A stretch of 64,000 bases of DNA from contig NZ_AP026561.1 of NCBI RefSeq assembly GCF_025997855.1, forward strand, positions 434,001-498,000. Direction: 5' to 3'. A program made the translations under genes and the position numbers. Origin of the DNA: Deinococcus aetherius. Lineage in GTDB: Bacteria > Deinococcota > Deinococci > Deinococcales > Deinococcaceae. Shown here piece by piece: positions 9,444 to 17,303 of this stretch (position 1 is its first letter; each line of letters begins with the position of its first letter). The notes beneath the pieces were generated by a model, which did not search any database, had not been told where the DNA came from, and saw nothing but the letters and a program-made list of their open reading frames with translations.

Positions 9444-10248
9444 CAGTACGCCAGCCGGGTCTACGTCAACCGACTCCGCGAAGTGGGCATCACGCCCAGC
9501 ATGTCCAGAACGGGGAATCCGTACGACAACGCCAAGATGGAGAGCTTTTACAAGACCCTGAAGACCGAGGAGGTTGATCTGCAAGAGTACGTTGATCTGG
9601 AAGACGCATGGCGGCACATTGATGCCTTTATTGCGAACCTGTACAACCGCCGCCGACTGCACTCCAGCCTGGGGTACGTCCCGCCTGCCGAATTCGCCGC
9701 TCGGTACACTGCCCCCCAGATGTGACTTGCCCTGCGGTCCGCTCGATTGGGGTCACTCCAGATCTCCCCACCATCCTCGACATCTACAACGAAGCAGTGC
9801 TGAACACCACTGCCTCATACGACTACGAGCCCACCAACCTGGAGGCGCGATTGGGATGGTTCGACGCCAAGATGGAGCAGGGCCTGCCCGTGTTCGTGGC
9901 CCAGGACCAAGGCACGGTGGTGGGGTGGGGTTCCTACGGGCCCTTTCGCGCCTGGCCCGGTTACCTGTACACCGTCGAGCACAGCGTCTACGTGGCGGCT
10001 GACCAGCGGGGTAAAGGCATCGGCAGGCGGCTGCTGCCCCCGCTGATCGAACACGCGCGGGCCAAGGGCCTGCACGCCATGATCGCGGGCATCGACGCCG
10101 ACAATGCCGCAAGCCTACGACTCCACGAGGGCCTGGGCTTTGTCAAGGTGGCGCACTTCAGGCAGGTCGGCTGGAAGTTCGACCGCTGGCTCGATCTGGT
10201 GTTCCTGGAACTGTTGCTCGACGACGGCGACCGGACACCAGCCCGCCC

Positions 10249-10632
10249 TTGAACGCCCGGACGGCGCCATGGGCCTTCGCCGTGATGTGTTTGAGTTGGG
10301 GTTCGACCTTCCTCGCGCTCAAGGTCGGCGTAGCCCACCTGCCCCCATTCCTACTGGCCGGGGTGCGGTTCGTGGTGGCCGGTGGGCTGTTGCTCGGCGG
10401 GCTACTCCTCCGCGGGGGCGGGCTGAGATTATCCCAACGAGACATTGGGCGCCTCCTGCCCCTGGCGATGCTGATGATCGCGCTGAACTCCGGGCTGATG
10501 GCCTGGGGAACAAAGCTCGTGCCCACGGGAGTGGCGGCGGTGGTGAACTACGTGCCGGTGTCCCTGGGGGCGCTGACCCTGGGCGTGTTGTACGGCCAGG
10601 AACGCCTCACGACGGTGGAGCGGGCAGGGTAG
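10249..10632 (+). pseudogene. EamA/DMT-family exporter, 3'-truncated
   Basis: Only 127 residues remain of a ~290-residue ten-helix drug/metabolite transporter. The first EamA repeat is visible: WAFAVMCLSWGSTFLALKVG, FLLAGVRFVVAGGLLLGG and VNYVPVSLGALTLGVLYGQERL. The frame then runs out near 10632 where IS6 sequence begins. TTG start at 10249 overlaps the stop of the acetyltransferase (TTGA), so the two were coupled. LysR-EamA divergence is a common arrangement, which fits the LysR gene at 5953-6867. Confidence 0.8.
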
Positions 10633-11249
10633 TGGAGATTCGTCATACGGGCGTGTAAGTCGAGAAAGCCCTGTGCTCGCTTTCGTGACCTGAACCCCCG
10701 CTGTTGCCGTTCCTGCTGCCGTGTCGGTCGGTAGGACTGCTCGATCAGGTTGTTGCAACGGGCAGTCGAGACTACCTGGACGTGCTCCACCTCGTGGAGC
10801 ACGGGGAGTTTCCGGAGCGCTGCACCGTAGCTCCAAAGTTTGTCCGTGTGGATGACCTCCGGCACGGCGTGTTCCCCCAAGAGGCGGACGAAGAACGTTC
10901 TGGCCGCCTCGGTATCTCGGTGTTCCTGCAAGAAGACGTCCAGCACGGTTCCGCGTTCATCCACGGCTCGCCACAGCCAGTGTGTGACCCCACCGACATC
11001 CACGTGCATCTCATCGAGGTGCCACCGGGAACCCCGCCGGGGTTCCCGGTGGCGTAAGCCCTGAGCGAAGAGGTCACTGAACTTGATACACCAGTTCCGG
11101 ATAGATTCGCGCGTGACGATGATTCCCCGTTCCAGCAGCAGTTCCTCGACATCCCGGTAACTCAGGGTGAAGCGATGGTACAGCCAGACGGCAGAGCCGA
11201 TCACGACGAGGGGGAACCGATCCCCGGGAGGCTTTTTACCGCTGGGCAC
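10548..11249 (-). pseudogene. IS6-family transposase with C-terminal read-out (copy 1)
   Basis: This IS6 transposase starts at 11249 and keeps the DDE core: SRWHLDEMHVDVGG (first Asp), VIHTDKLWSYG (second Asp) and NNLIEQSYRPTRQQERQQRGFRS (Glu). Compared with copy 2 it is parallel up to the ARSTV residues; after this the reading frame runs into the EamA gene and stops at 10548. The normal C-terminal ~25 residues are replaced. It may still fold because the core is complete, but the element has lost one end. Confidence 0.8.
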
Positions 11250-11282
11250 TGCGTCACCCTACCCCAACAACTTGCCACAACC
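10620..11282 (-). mobile_element. IS6-family element missing its left end (copy 1)
   Basis: The right terminal repeat (GGTTGTGGCAAGTTGTTGGG on the minus strand) ends at 11282. The matching repeat on the left is absent, and sequence passes directly into the EamA gene near 10620. The boundary is approximate, taken from where similarity to copy 2 fades. Element plus adjacent truncated gene point to an end-removing deletion rather than a simple insertion. Confidence 0.7.
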
Positions 11283-11357
11283 TGTAGTACTAAGGAGGAA
11301 CCTCTAACTGCACACGTTGTCATCCCGACGCATCAACCAGCTCTCCATACACACCTG

Positions 11358-11391
11358 TATTTGAGTTCTACAACATATTAGAATTCAAATA
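11358..11391. promoter_or_regulatory. operator palindrome of the TetR gene
   Basis: TATTTGAGTTCT and AGAATTCAAATA form a 12-bp inverted repeat with one mismatch around a 10-bp AT-rich centre (34 bp in total). It ends 5 bp before the ATG at 11397. It stands out as AT-rich in very GC-rich surroundings and overlaps the only place a promoter can be. This is the expected site for TetR autorepression and for control of the genes that follow. Confidence 0.7.
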
Positions 11392-11396
11392 CGAAC

Positions 11397-12032
11397 ATGT
11401 ATTCTTCTCGCATGACCGTTGCCCCCGTCCGGAAACGCTTGAGCAGGGAAGAGGCCCGCGCCCAGACCCGCGCCGCGCTGCTCGACGCGGCCAAGACCCT
11501 CTTCGCCCGGCAAGGCTTCGAAGGAACGTCGGTGGAGCAGATCGCAGAGGCCGCCGGCTACACGCGCGGCGCCTTCTATTCCAACTTCGAGGACAAGGAG
11601 ACGTTGTTGATCGCCCTGATCGGGCGCTGCTTTGACGACGACCTGGCACAGATCCAGCGGTTGGGCGGCAACCTGGCCGATGTGAGCGCCGGGTTTCAGC
11701 AGGCCGCGAACATCGAGCAGGAGCTCCACCGCGAGGCCCACCTGCTCAAGATGGAGTTCTGGATGTGTGCCCTGCGCTTCCCGGCAGTGCGGGAGGCCTA
11801 CGAGGGCCACCAGGCCCGGCTGCGCGAGGGCATCGGAACGCTGATCGAGGGACAGTTCGCTGCCCTGCACCGTCCGTTGCCTGCTCCCGCCGAGCAGCTT
11901 GCCGCCGTCACCGTGGCGCTCCGCAACGGGCTGGATACCCAAAAGCTGATCAACCCGCAGGCCGTCCCGAGCGACCTGTATGCCCTCACGCTCCACCTCC
12001 TGATGACCGGTTCTCCACCCGCGACCGATTAG
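11397..12032 (+). CDS. TetR/AcrR-family transcriptional regulator
   Basis: This 211-residue protein has the TetR helix-turn-helix at residues ~22-66 (ALLDAAKTLFARQGFEGTSVEQIAEAAGYTRGAFYSNFEDKETLL) and an all-helical ligand domain after it. Start choice: ATG 11397 sits 5 bp after the operator and has no Shine-Dalgarno, which would suit a leaderless mRNA. ATG 11412 (MTVAPVRKR) is also possible. It is followed in the same direction by the cupin, DUF4386 and epimerase genes, which it probably controls. Confidence 0.9.
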   Translation: MYSSRMTVAPVRKRLSREEARAQTRAALLDAAKTLFARQGFEGTSVEQIAEAAGYTRGAFYSNFEDKETLLIALIGRCFDDDLAQIQRLGGNLADVSAGFQQAANIEQELHREAHLLKMEFWMCALRFPAVREAYEGHQARLREGIGTLIEGQFAALHRPLPAPAEQLAAVTVALRNGLDTQKLINPQAVPSDLYALTLHLLMTGSPPATD

Positions 12033-12111
12033 CTTCGTCCGTTCACCACCATTGCGAGGGCGCCCACACGCCGCTCGGCGGGCACCTGTGGCCCGAGCAA
12101 GGAGAAACAGC

Positions 12112-12693
12112 ATGGCCAGACCCGGAGACGTTCTGCGAGGCGGCGGCAAGCGGCTCGTGTTCCTCGAGACCAAAGCGGACACGAACGGCGCCCGTCTCTC
12201 GTTCGACGAGTTCGTGGAGGCGGGGGAGGACGCGGTGCCCGCTCATGTTCATCCCCGCCAGCGGGAACTCTTCACGGTCGTCTCCGGCACCCTGGGGGTG
12301 CGGGTCGGCGGGAAGGAGCGTCTGGTTGCCGCCGGGGAAGCTGTCGAGGTCCCGCCCGGCGCGCCGCACACCTACTGGAACGCCGGGGGCAGCGAACTCC
12401 ACCACGTCGTGACTCTCGAGCCCGCCCTCGACCACGAGACCTTTTTTGAGAGCGTGTACGGTCTCGCCCGGGAGGGCTTCTCGCCACAGCGCAAGACGCT
12501 GCGCAACCTGATGTTGCTGGCCCAACTGTTCGCGGGGCACGACAACTGGCTGGCCGGAGTTCCCGTACCGCTTCAACGCGTCCTCTTTCCGCTCCTCGCG
12601 GCCCTCGGCCGCGCACTCGGTCTGAAGGTCTGGAAACCCACATACGCCGCAGTGGGCGGGGAGGTGAGCCTGAACCCACCGACTCTGGTCTGA
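12112..12693 (+). CDS. cupin-domain protein
   Basis: This 193-residue protein has a single cupin barrel. The motif HVHPRQRELFTVVSGTLGVRVGG carries the metal-binding His and Glu residues, and the second motif ends VPPGAPHTYWNAG. A ~70-residue helical, partly hydrophobic tail follows (FAGHDNWLAGVPVPLQRVLFPLLAALGRAL). No enzymatic activity can be assigned. ATG at 12112 follows AAGGAG. Second gene of the TetR set. Confidence 0.8.
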   Translation: MARPGDVLRGGGKRLVFLETKADTNGARLSFDEFVEAGEDAVPAHVHPRQRELFTVVSGTLGVRVGGKERLVAAGEAVEVPPGAPHTYWNAGGSELHHVVTLEPALDHETFFESVYGLAREGFSPQRKTLRNLMLLAQLFAGHDNWLAGVPVPLQRVLFPLLAALGRALGLKVWKPTYAAVGGEVSLNPPTLV

Positions 12694-12787
12694 CCCATGT
12701 CCGTCTTCACCGCCCAGGACGCGCCTTCGGCCGCGTTGATGGGATCGCCGTGGCCCGAAACCGCCCCCTTCCTCCAGGAGAACCGCC

Positions 12788-13510
12788 ATGACCAGCCTGA
12801 CGTCTGCCCGCCCCGAAGTGCCCACCGTTCGCCCCGCCCCCCGCGCCGCGCTGTTCGCCGTGGCCGCCACCCAGTTCGTCCTGATGTTCGGGGCAGCCGG
12901 GGTGCTCTCAAGCGGCCTGGGCTGGCCCCAGAGCCTCGACTTGCCCGCCGCCCAGGCCCTGCCCCTGATCCATGAGCAGGCCAGCACGGTCGCCCTCGGC
13001 TACAGCCTGTATTTCCTCTCGGCCTTCTTGCTCATCCCACTCGCCGTCATGGTGGGGGGGGCCTTGAAAGAACGCGACGGCAGCAGTGCCTTTCTCAGCG
13101 TCACGGTCACGCTGGGCGCGCTCGCAGGCGTCCTCAAGCTCCTGGGGATTGTCCGCTGGCTGGTGGCGATGCCCGCGCTGGCCGCCAGTTACGTGAGCGG
13201 CGGCGAGGCCTCCCAGGCGACCGTGGCCGTGATGTACGACATCCTCAACAACTACGCTGGCGGGGTCGGCGAAGCGCTGGGTGTGCAACTGTTCGCCGGA
13301 CTGTGGACGCTGCTGGTGAGCGTGGTGCTGTTCCGGCTGCCGCGCGGCCGGGTCCTGGGCACCGCCGGTCTGGTGGCCAGCGCCCTCCTGCTCGCCGGGC
13401 TCACCGAGCTGTTCGGCACCGACCTTGGCCCCGTGCTGACCGTCTCGGGGGTCTTCTGGCAGGTCTGGCTGCTGGCCCTGGGCCTGACCTTCCTGCGTGC
13501 CCGCCGCTGA
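12788..13510 (+). CDS. DUF4386-like membrane protein
   Basis: This 240-residue integral membrane protein has about six or seven hydrophobic segments (for example ALFAVAATQFVLMFGAAGVL, LGYSLYFLSAFLLIPLAVMVGG, GLWTLLVSVVLFRL, WQVWLLALGLTFL). Composition and layout fit the DUF4386 group, which has no known function. ATG at 12788 follows CAGGAG. It lies between the cupin and epimerase genes in the same direction and is probably co-transcribed. Confidence 0.65.
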   Translation: MTSLTSARPEVPTVRPAPRAALFAVAATQFVLMFGAAGVLSSGLGWPQSLDLPAAQALPLIHEQASTVALGYSLYFLSAFLLIPLAVMVGGALKERDGSSAFLSVTVTLGALAGVLKLLGIVRWLVAMPALAASYVSGGEASQATVAVMYDILNNYAGGVGEALGVQLFAGLWTLLVSVVLFRLPRGRVLGTAGLVASALLLAGLTELFGTDLGPVLTVSGVFWQVWLLALGLTFLRARR

Positions 13511-13555
13511 ACCTCGTCTCCATTCCCGTGCCCGCGCCCTTCCGAGGAGAACAAC

Positions 13556-14518
13556 ATGAACACAGCCGAACTGCACGTCGTCCTGGGCGGCACCGGAGCC
13601 GCCGGAAGCGCCCTCGTCCGTGAACTTGCCCGGCAAGGGAAGCTGGTGCGGGCCGTGTCGCGGTCCCAGAAGGGCGATCTGCCCACCGGCGCCGAGTGGA
13701 AGCGGGCGGACGTGATGAATGCCGAAGCGCTGCGGGAAGCGGTGCGCGGGGCGTCGGTGGTCTACCTCGCCGCTCAGCCCGCCTACCACCGCTGGCCCCA
13801 GGAATTCCCGGCCCTGATCGAGAACGTGCTCACCGCGCTGCCCTCACCCGAGACGAAGCTCGTGATGGTGGACAACCTGTACATGTACGGACCGGTCACC
13901 GGCTCCATCCACGAGGGCTTGCCACACGCGGCGACCGACCGCAAGGGCCGGGTACGGGCCGAGATGACCGAGCGCCTGCTGAGCGCTCACCGATCCGGTC
14001 TCGCCCGGGTGGCCATAGGCCGGGCCTCGGACTTCTACGGCCCCGGGGTGGAGGCGAGTGTTGCGGACCTGAACTTCTTTCGCAAGATCGCCTCCGGCAG
14101 GACCGTGCAGTGGCCGGCGCGGCTCAATCAACCTCACAGCCTGTCCTTTGTCGAGGACTACGCGCGCGGCCTGGCGATCCTGGGCGAGCGTGACGAAGCC
14201 CTCGGGCGGGCCTGGCACGTTCCAGCAGCCGAGCCCCTCACAGGACGGCAGTTTATAGAACTTGTCGCGGGCGAGGCGGGCGTGACCGCCAGGCCTGGCA
14301 TGGTCCCCAAAGCCCTGATTCGGATGGTGGGCTTCTTTAATCCCTCGGCGCGAGAGTTCGGTGAAATGTTCTACCAATTCGAGAACGCTCATGTCCTCGA
14401 CGGCTCGAACTTCACGCGCACCTTCAATTTCGCCCCCAGCGCTCACCGCGAGGCCGTGCGCGTGACCCTTGCCTGGCTACGGAACCACGATGCGAGGACC
14501 GCGGTTCTGACAGGTTGA
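13556..14518 (+). CDS. NAD-dependent epimerase/dehydratase-family protein
   Basis: This 320-residue extended short-chain dehydrogenase-like protein has the N-terminal nucleotide motif VVLGGTGAAGSALVREL (GGTGAAG), an acidic end of strand 2-3 (RADVMN) and VVYLAAQPAYHRWP. The catalytic YxxxK of true SDRs is not clear (the VDNLYMYGP region has Tyr but no K at +4), so it may be an atypical NAD(P)-binding or NmrA-like reductase. ATG at 13556 follows CGAGGAG. Last gene of the TetR set. Confidence 0.78.
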   Translation: MNTAELHVVLGGTGAAGSALVRELARQGKLVRAVSRSQKGDLPTGAEWKRADVMNAEALREAVRGASVVYLAAQPAYHRWPQEFPALIENVLTALPSPETKLVMVDNLYMYGPVTGSIHEGLPHAATDRKGRVRAEMTERLLSAHRSGLARVAIGRASDFYGPGVEASVADLNFFRKIASGRTVQWPARLNQPHSLSFVEDYARGLAILGERDEALGRAWHVPAAEPLTGRQFIELVAGEAGVTARPGMVPKALIRMVGFFNPSAREFGEMFYQFENAHVLDGSNFTRTFNFAPSAHREAVRVTLAWLRNHDARTAVLTG

Positions 14519-14569
14519 CGCGAGTAGGGTTTACGCTCCTGCGCTCCCCCGACTTCGTCCCGGGGGCGC

Positions 14570-14817
14570 TAGCTCAGGCGCTCGGCGTGCAGCCCCGGGG
14601 ACCGCACGATGCAAGACCACCTGGAAGCCGAGTTGGCGGAGCGTGAGATGCTGCTCGTGCTGGACAACTCCGAGCACGTCGTCGCCGCAGCCCCCTCGTC
14701 GCACGGTTTTTGAAGGTGGCGTCTGAAGTCCGCGTGCTGGTCACCAATCGGAAACCGTTGCAACTGCGTTGGGAGCAACGATTTTCCGTGGGGCCCCTTG
14801 GACTGGCCCAGTTTTGT
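14570..14817 (+). pseudogene. fragment of a STAND/AfsR-type ATPase regulator
   Basis: Three successive plus-strand frames carry pieces of one domain: LAQALGVQPRGP, then LEAELAEREMLLVLDNSEHVVAAAP (Walker B region), then LVARFLKVASEVRVLVTNRKPLQLRWEQRFSVGPL. The order and spacing match the NTPase domain of LuxR/AfsR-like STAND regulators, compared directly with LLVLDNFEQVLPAAADLV...LRLLVTSREAL in the regulator at 22317-25289. At least two frameshifts and missing ends make it a dead fragment. Confidence 0.65.
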
Positions 14818-14866
14818 GGAACCCGGTATATCGGCGTCAAGCGGCAAAGCTGACTGGAGACTCGAC

Positions 14867-15010
14867 TCAGGGGGAGTGTACGACGGCGGGCAGGGCGGTG
14901 GGCCCAGCCCACCGCTGGGCGAACTCGTCCGGGGTAAGGTAGGCCAGGGAAGAATGCGGCCTGGCGCTGTTGTAGAAGTTGCGCCAGCCATCCAGCAGCA
15001 CCTGGGCGTG
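14867..15010 (-). pseudogene. C-terminal fragment of an IS3-type transposase
   Basis: Minus-strand reading gives LLDGWRNFYNSARPHSSLAY followed by LTPDEFAQRW, the signature end of IS3-family OrfB integrase cores (W-x-x-x-YN-x-x-RPHSSLxYLTP). The catalytic core is missing. No matching terminal repeats were found. This and the neighbouring STAND fragment mark a decayed zone between the epimerase and Fic genes. Confidence 0.7.
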
Positions 15011-15096
15011 TCGGGCGGAGTGAAAGGTGCAGGGCGAAGCCGCCAAGCAACTGCTTGTCATCGCTCGAGTCAGCTGAGCTCGTCAACTCCTCAGCA

Positions 15097-16260
15097 TCAC
15101 CCGTCACAACCATGGGGCGTTCTCGTCTCCTGCGGCCCGACGGCCAGCCAGGTCAGGAGGTAGCTGGTGCTGCGTCCACCCGCCCCCGGGTCCACCCGGA
15201 GGATGCCTTTGTCCACCAGATCATTCAGATCGCGGACCGCCGTGGGTTTCGAGCATCCAGCCAGCGCCGCGTACTTGCTCGACCGCAGCTTGCTGTTCAG
15301 GCCGTCCAGCACCTTGTTCAGAACCTTGATCTGACGCCCGTTCAGCTGGATGTCCCGGTGCGCGTCCCAGAAGCCCTGCTTGTGGTGAACCATCTCCAGA
15401 ACACCCTCGGCCGAGGTGAGCGCCGCTTGCAGTTGATTGAGGAACCAGACGATCCAAGCGGTGATGTCCACCCCACCCCGCTGCGTGGCCTCCAGCACCT
15501 CGTAATACGCCTTCCTCTCCCGTTCGATCTGGGCCGACATGGAGTAGAACCGCTGATCGGTGCCGTCCGCCCGCGCCAGCGCGAGATCGGTGATAGCCCT
15601 GGCGATGCGGCCATTGCCGTCATCGAAGGGGTGAATCGTCACGAACCACAGGTGCGCCACGGCGGCCTTGACCACCGGGTCGAGCCGGGCCGTGCCGAAC
15701 CAGGTCAGGAAACGCTCCATCTCGCGGGGAAGGCGCTCCGCCGCTGGGGCCTCGAAATGCACGCGCTGCCGGTGAAGGGGGCCGCTCAGGACCATCATCG
15801 GTCCCTCGTGGTCGTCGCGCCATGCCCCCACGATGATTCGCCTCAGGTTGCTGCGGCCTCCAGGAAACAGGGCAGTGTGCCAGCCATACAGACGTTCAGC
15901 GTCGAGCGGCGCATCGAAGTGCCCTGTGGCGTCCAGCAGCATCTCGACGACCCCCTCGACACGACGTGCGGCGGGCGGCAGGCCAGCCACGTCCATCCCG
16001 AGCCGCCGGGCGATGGAAGAGCGCACCTGCGCGACGTCCAAGTGTTCGCCCTCGATCTCGCTGGACTTGGTGACGTCCTGCACGAGGACGGAGAGCACGG
16101 TCTCCTGCCGGATGTCGAACCCGAGGCTGGCCATGGCCGTGATGAGTGCCCCGCGCCGGAAGTGAATGTCCGCCAGCTCGGTCGCGAAAGTGGAGGTGTC
16201 CCAGTGGAAGTTCGGCCACTCTGGGGTCTCGTGCGCGTACACGGATGGCTTGCCACTCAT
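15097..16260 (-). CDS. Fic-family AMP-transferase
   Basis: This 387-residue protein has the Fic active-site loop HPFDDGNGR beginning at His210, which AMPylates target proteins using ATP. An inhibitory-helix motif SSEIEG (Ser66, Glu70) near the N-terminus makes it a class II, self-inhibited Fic protein; Glu70 would block the ATP gamma-phosphate site. The N-terminal ~100 residues resemble the domain that precedes Fic in this group (VYAHETPEWPNFHWD). The C-terminus holds a winged-helix-like part (GCSKPTAVRDLNDLVDKGILR). The start is ATG 16260: TACAAT lies 6 nt upstream, so transcript and reading frame may start together (leaderless). Targets unknown. Confidence 0.9.
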   Translation of the reverse strand: MSGKPSVYAHETPEWPNFHWDTSTFATELADIHFRRGALITAMASLGFDIRQETVLSVLVQDVTKSSEIEGEHLDVAQVRSSIARRLGMDVAGLPPAARRVEGVVEMLLDATGHFDAPLDAERLYGWHTALFPGGRSNLRRIIVGAWRDDHEGPMMVLSGPLHRQRVHFEAPAAERLPREMERFLTWFGTARLDPVVKAAVAHLWFVTIHPFDDGNGRIARAITDLALARADGTDQRFYSMSAQIERERKAYYEVLEATQRGGVDITAWIVWFLNQLQAALTSAEGVLEMVHHKQGFWDAHRDIQLNGRQIKVLNKVLDGLNSKLRSSKYAALAGCSKPTAVRDLNDLVDKGILRVDPGAGGRSTSYLLTWLAVGPQETRTPHGCDG

Positions 16261-16266
16261 GATTCG

Positions 16267-16272
16267 ATTGTA
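16267..16272 (-). promoter_or_regulatory. -10 element of the fic gene
   Basis: TACAAT on the minus strand is separated from the ATG at 16260 by 6 bp, with AT-rich sequence upstream. This spacing places the transcription start at or next to the A of the start codon, a layout common for leaderless genes. No convincing -35 at 17 bp was found. Confidence 0.5.
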
Positions 16273-16395
16273 GCCCTTAATCAAATCAAATTTGAGACGA
16301 TTACCCGAAAATCTTCAGTAAGGTAGGCCCTCTCGCTTGAGCAGTCCTCTGGCAACGCTCGTCTGACGGACCCTGTCGGGTGGAACTGGCCAGCA

Positions 16396-16493
16396 GGTTG
16401 TGGCAAGTTGTTGGGGTAGGGTGACGCGGTGTCCAGCGGTAAAAAGCCTCCCGGGGACCGGTTCCCCCTCGTCTTGATCGGCTCTGCCGTCTG
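16396..16493 (+). mobile_element. 98-bp 5' stub of a third IS6 element
   Basis: It begins with the IS6 terminal repeat GGTTGTGGCAAGTTGTTGGG and includes the first 22 codons of a transposase from GTG 16429 (MSSGKKPPGDRFPLV, then LIGSAVW). It breaks exactly at the tip of IS6 copy 2. It is oriented opposite to copy 2. The rest of this copy is not found in the window. Confidence 0.8.
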
Positions 16494-17303
16494 GGTTGTG
16501 GCAAGTTGTTGGCATCCAGGAAGCGGGAGGCCTTTGAAAGGCAGGTGGCCTGAACTTCAGGCCACCCGCTGTACTGTTCCCCACCACGTTTTGAAAGCAG
16601 CCTGTTGATGAGAACGACGGTGAGGAGCGGGGACAGTCGAGCGAGCGGCATGGTGAAGGTTGGCGATCCGGACGTGCAGGTCGAGAAAGCTCTGCGTCCG
16701 TCTTCGTGATCGGAACCCTCGCTGCTGACGTTCCTGCCGCCGTGTTGGACGGTGGGACTGCTCGACCAAATTATTGCAGCGGGCCGGAGAGACCACTTGG
16801 ACGTGCTCCACGGCGTGGAGCACGGGAAGCTCGCGCAGGGACGCACCATAACTCCAGAGCTTGTCGGTGTGGATCACCTCTGGCGTATCGTATTCCCCCA
16901 GCAGGCGCTCAGAAAACGACTTGGCAGCCTCGGTGTCCCGGTGTTGCTGAAGGAAGACGTCCAGCACGACGCCGTGTTCCAGGGCGGCCCGCCACAACCA
17001 GTGGGTGACGCCCCCGACATCCACATGCATTTCGTCCAAATGCCACCGGGAACCCCGTGGAAGTTCCCGGTGGCGGAGACCCTGGGCCAAGAGGTCACTG
17101 AAGTTGATGCACCAGGTCCGAATGGACTCGCGCGAAACGACGATGCCCCGCTCCAGCAGGAGTTCCTCAACATCGCGGTGGCTGAGGGTAAAGCGGTGGT
17201 ACATCCAAACCGCGTAGCTGATCACAGCGAGAGGAAATCGGTAGCCAGGGAGCTTCTTGCCGCTCAGCACTGCCTCACCCTACCCCAACAACTTGCCACA
17301 ACC
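16494..17303 (-). mobile_element. complete IS6-family element (copy 2)
   Basis: The 810-bp element is bounded by perfect terminal repeats GGTTGTGGCAAGTTGTTGG at 16494 and, on the minus strand, ending at 17303. It contains one transposase gene. The flanks GCCGTCTG and GGTCCGGG are not the 8-bp direct repeats a simple IS6 insertion leaves. The left flank is another IS6 stub and the right flank a broken polymerase gene, so rearrangement followed insertion. Confidence 0.88.
16557..17270 (-). CDS. IS6-family transposase (copy 2)
   Basis: This 237-residue protein has the IS6 pattern: YHRFTLSHRDVEELLLERGI (N-terminal HTH), SRWHLDEMHVDVGG (Asp), VIHTDKLWSYG (Asp) and NNLVEQSHRPTRRQERQQRGFRS (Glu). 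All catalytic positions are present and both ends exist, so it may be active. It is clearly related to copy 1 at 10548-11249 but differs at many residues, so they are separate acquisitions or old copies. Confidence 0.9.
   Translation of the reverse strand: MLSGKKLPGYRFPLAVISYAVWMYHRFTLSHRDVEELLLERGIVVSRESIRTWCINFSDLLAQGLRHRELPRGSRWHLDEMHVDVGGVTHWLWRAALEHGVVLDVFLQQHRDTEAAKSFSERLLGEYDTPEVIHTDKLWSYGASLRELPVLHAVEHVQVVSPARCNNLVEQSHRPTRRQERQQRGFRSRRRTQSFLDLHVRIANLHHAARSTVPAPHRRSHQQAAFKTWWGTVQRVA

Noticed and set aside
12043..12987. A 314-codon minus-strand frame opposite the cupin and DUF4386 genes
   Set aside because: No domain, and the plus-strand genes there have clear families and ribosome sites.
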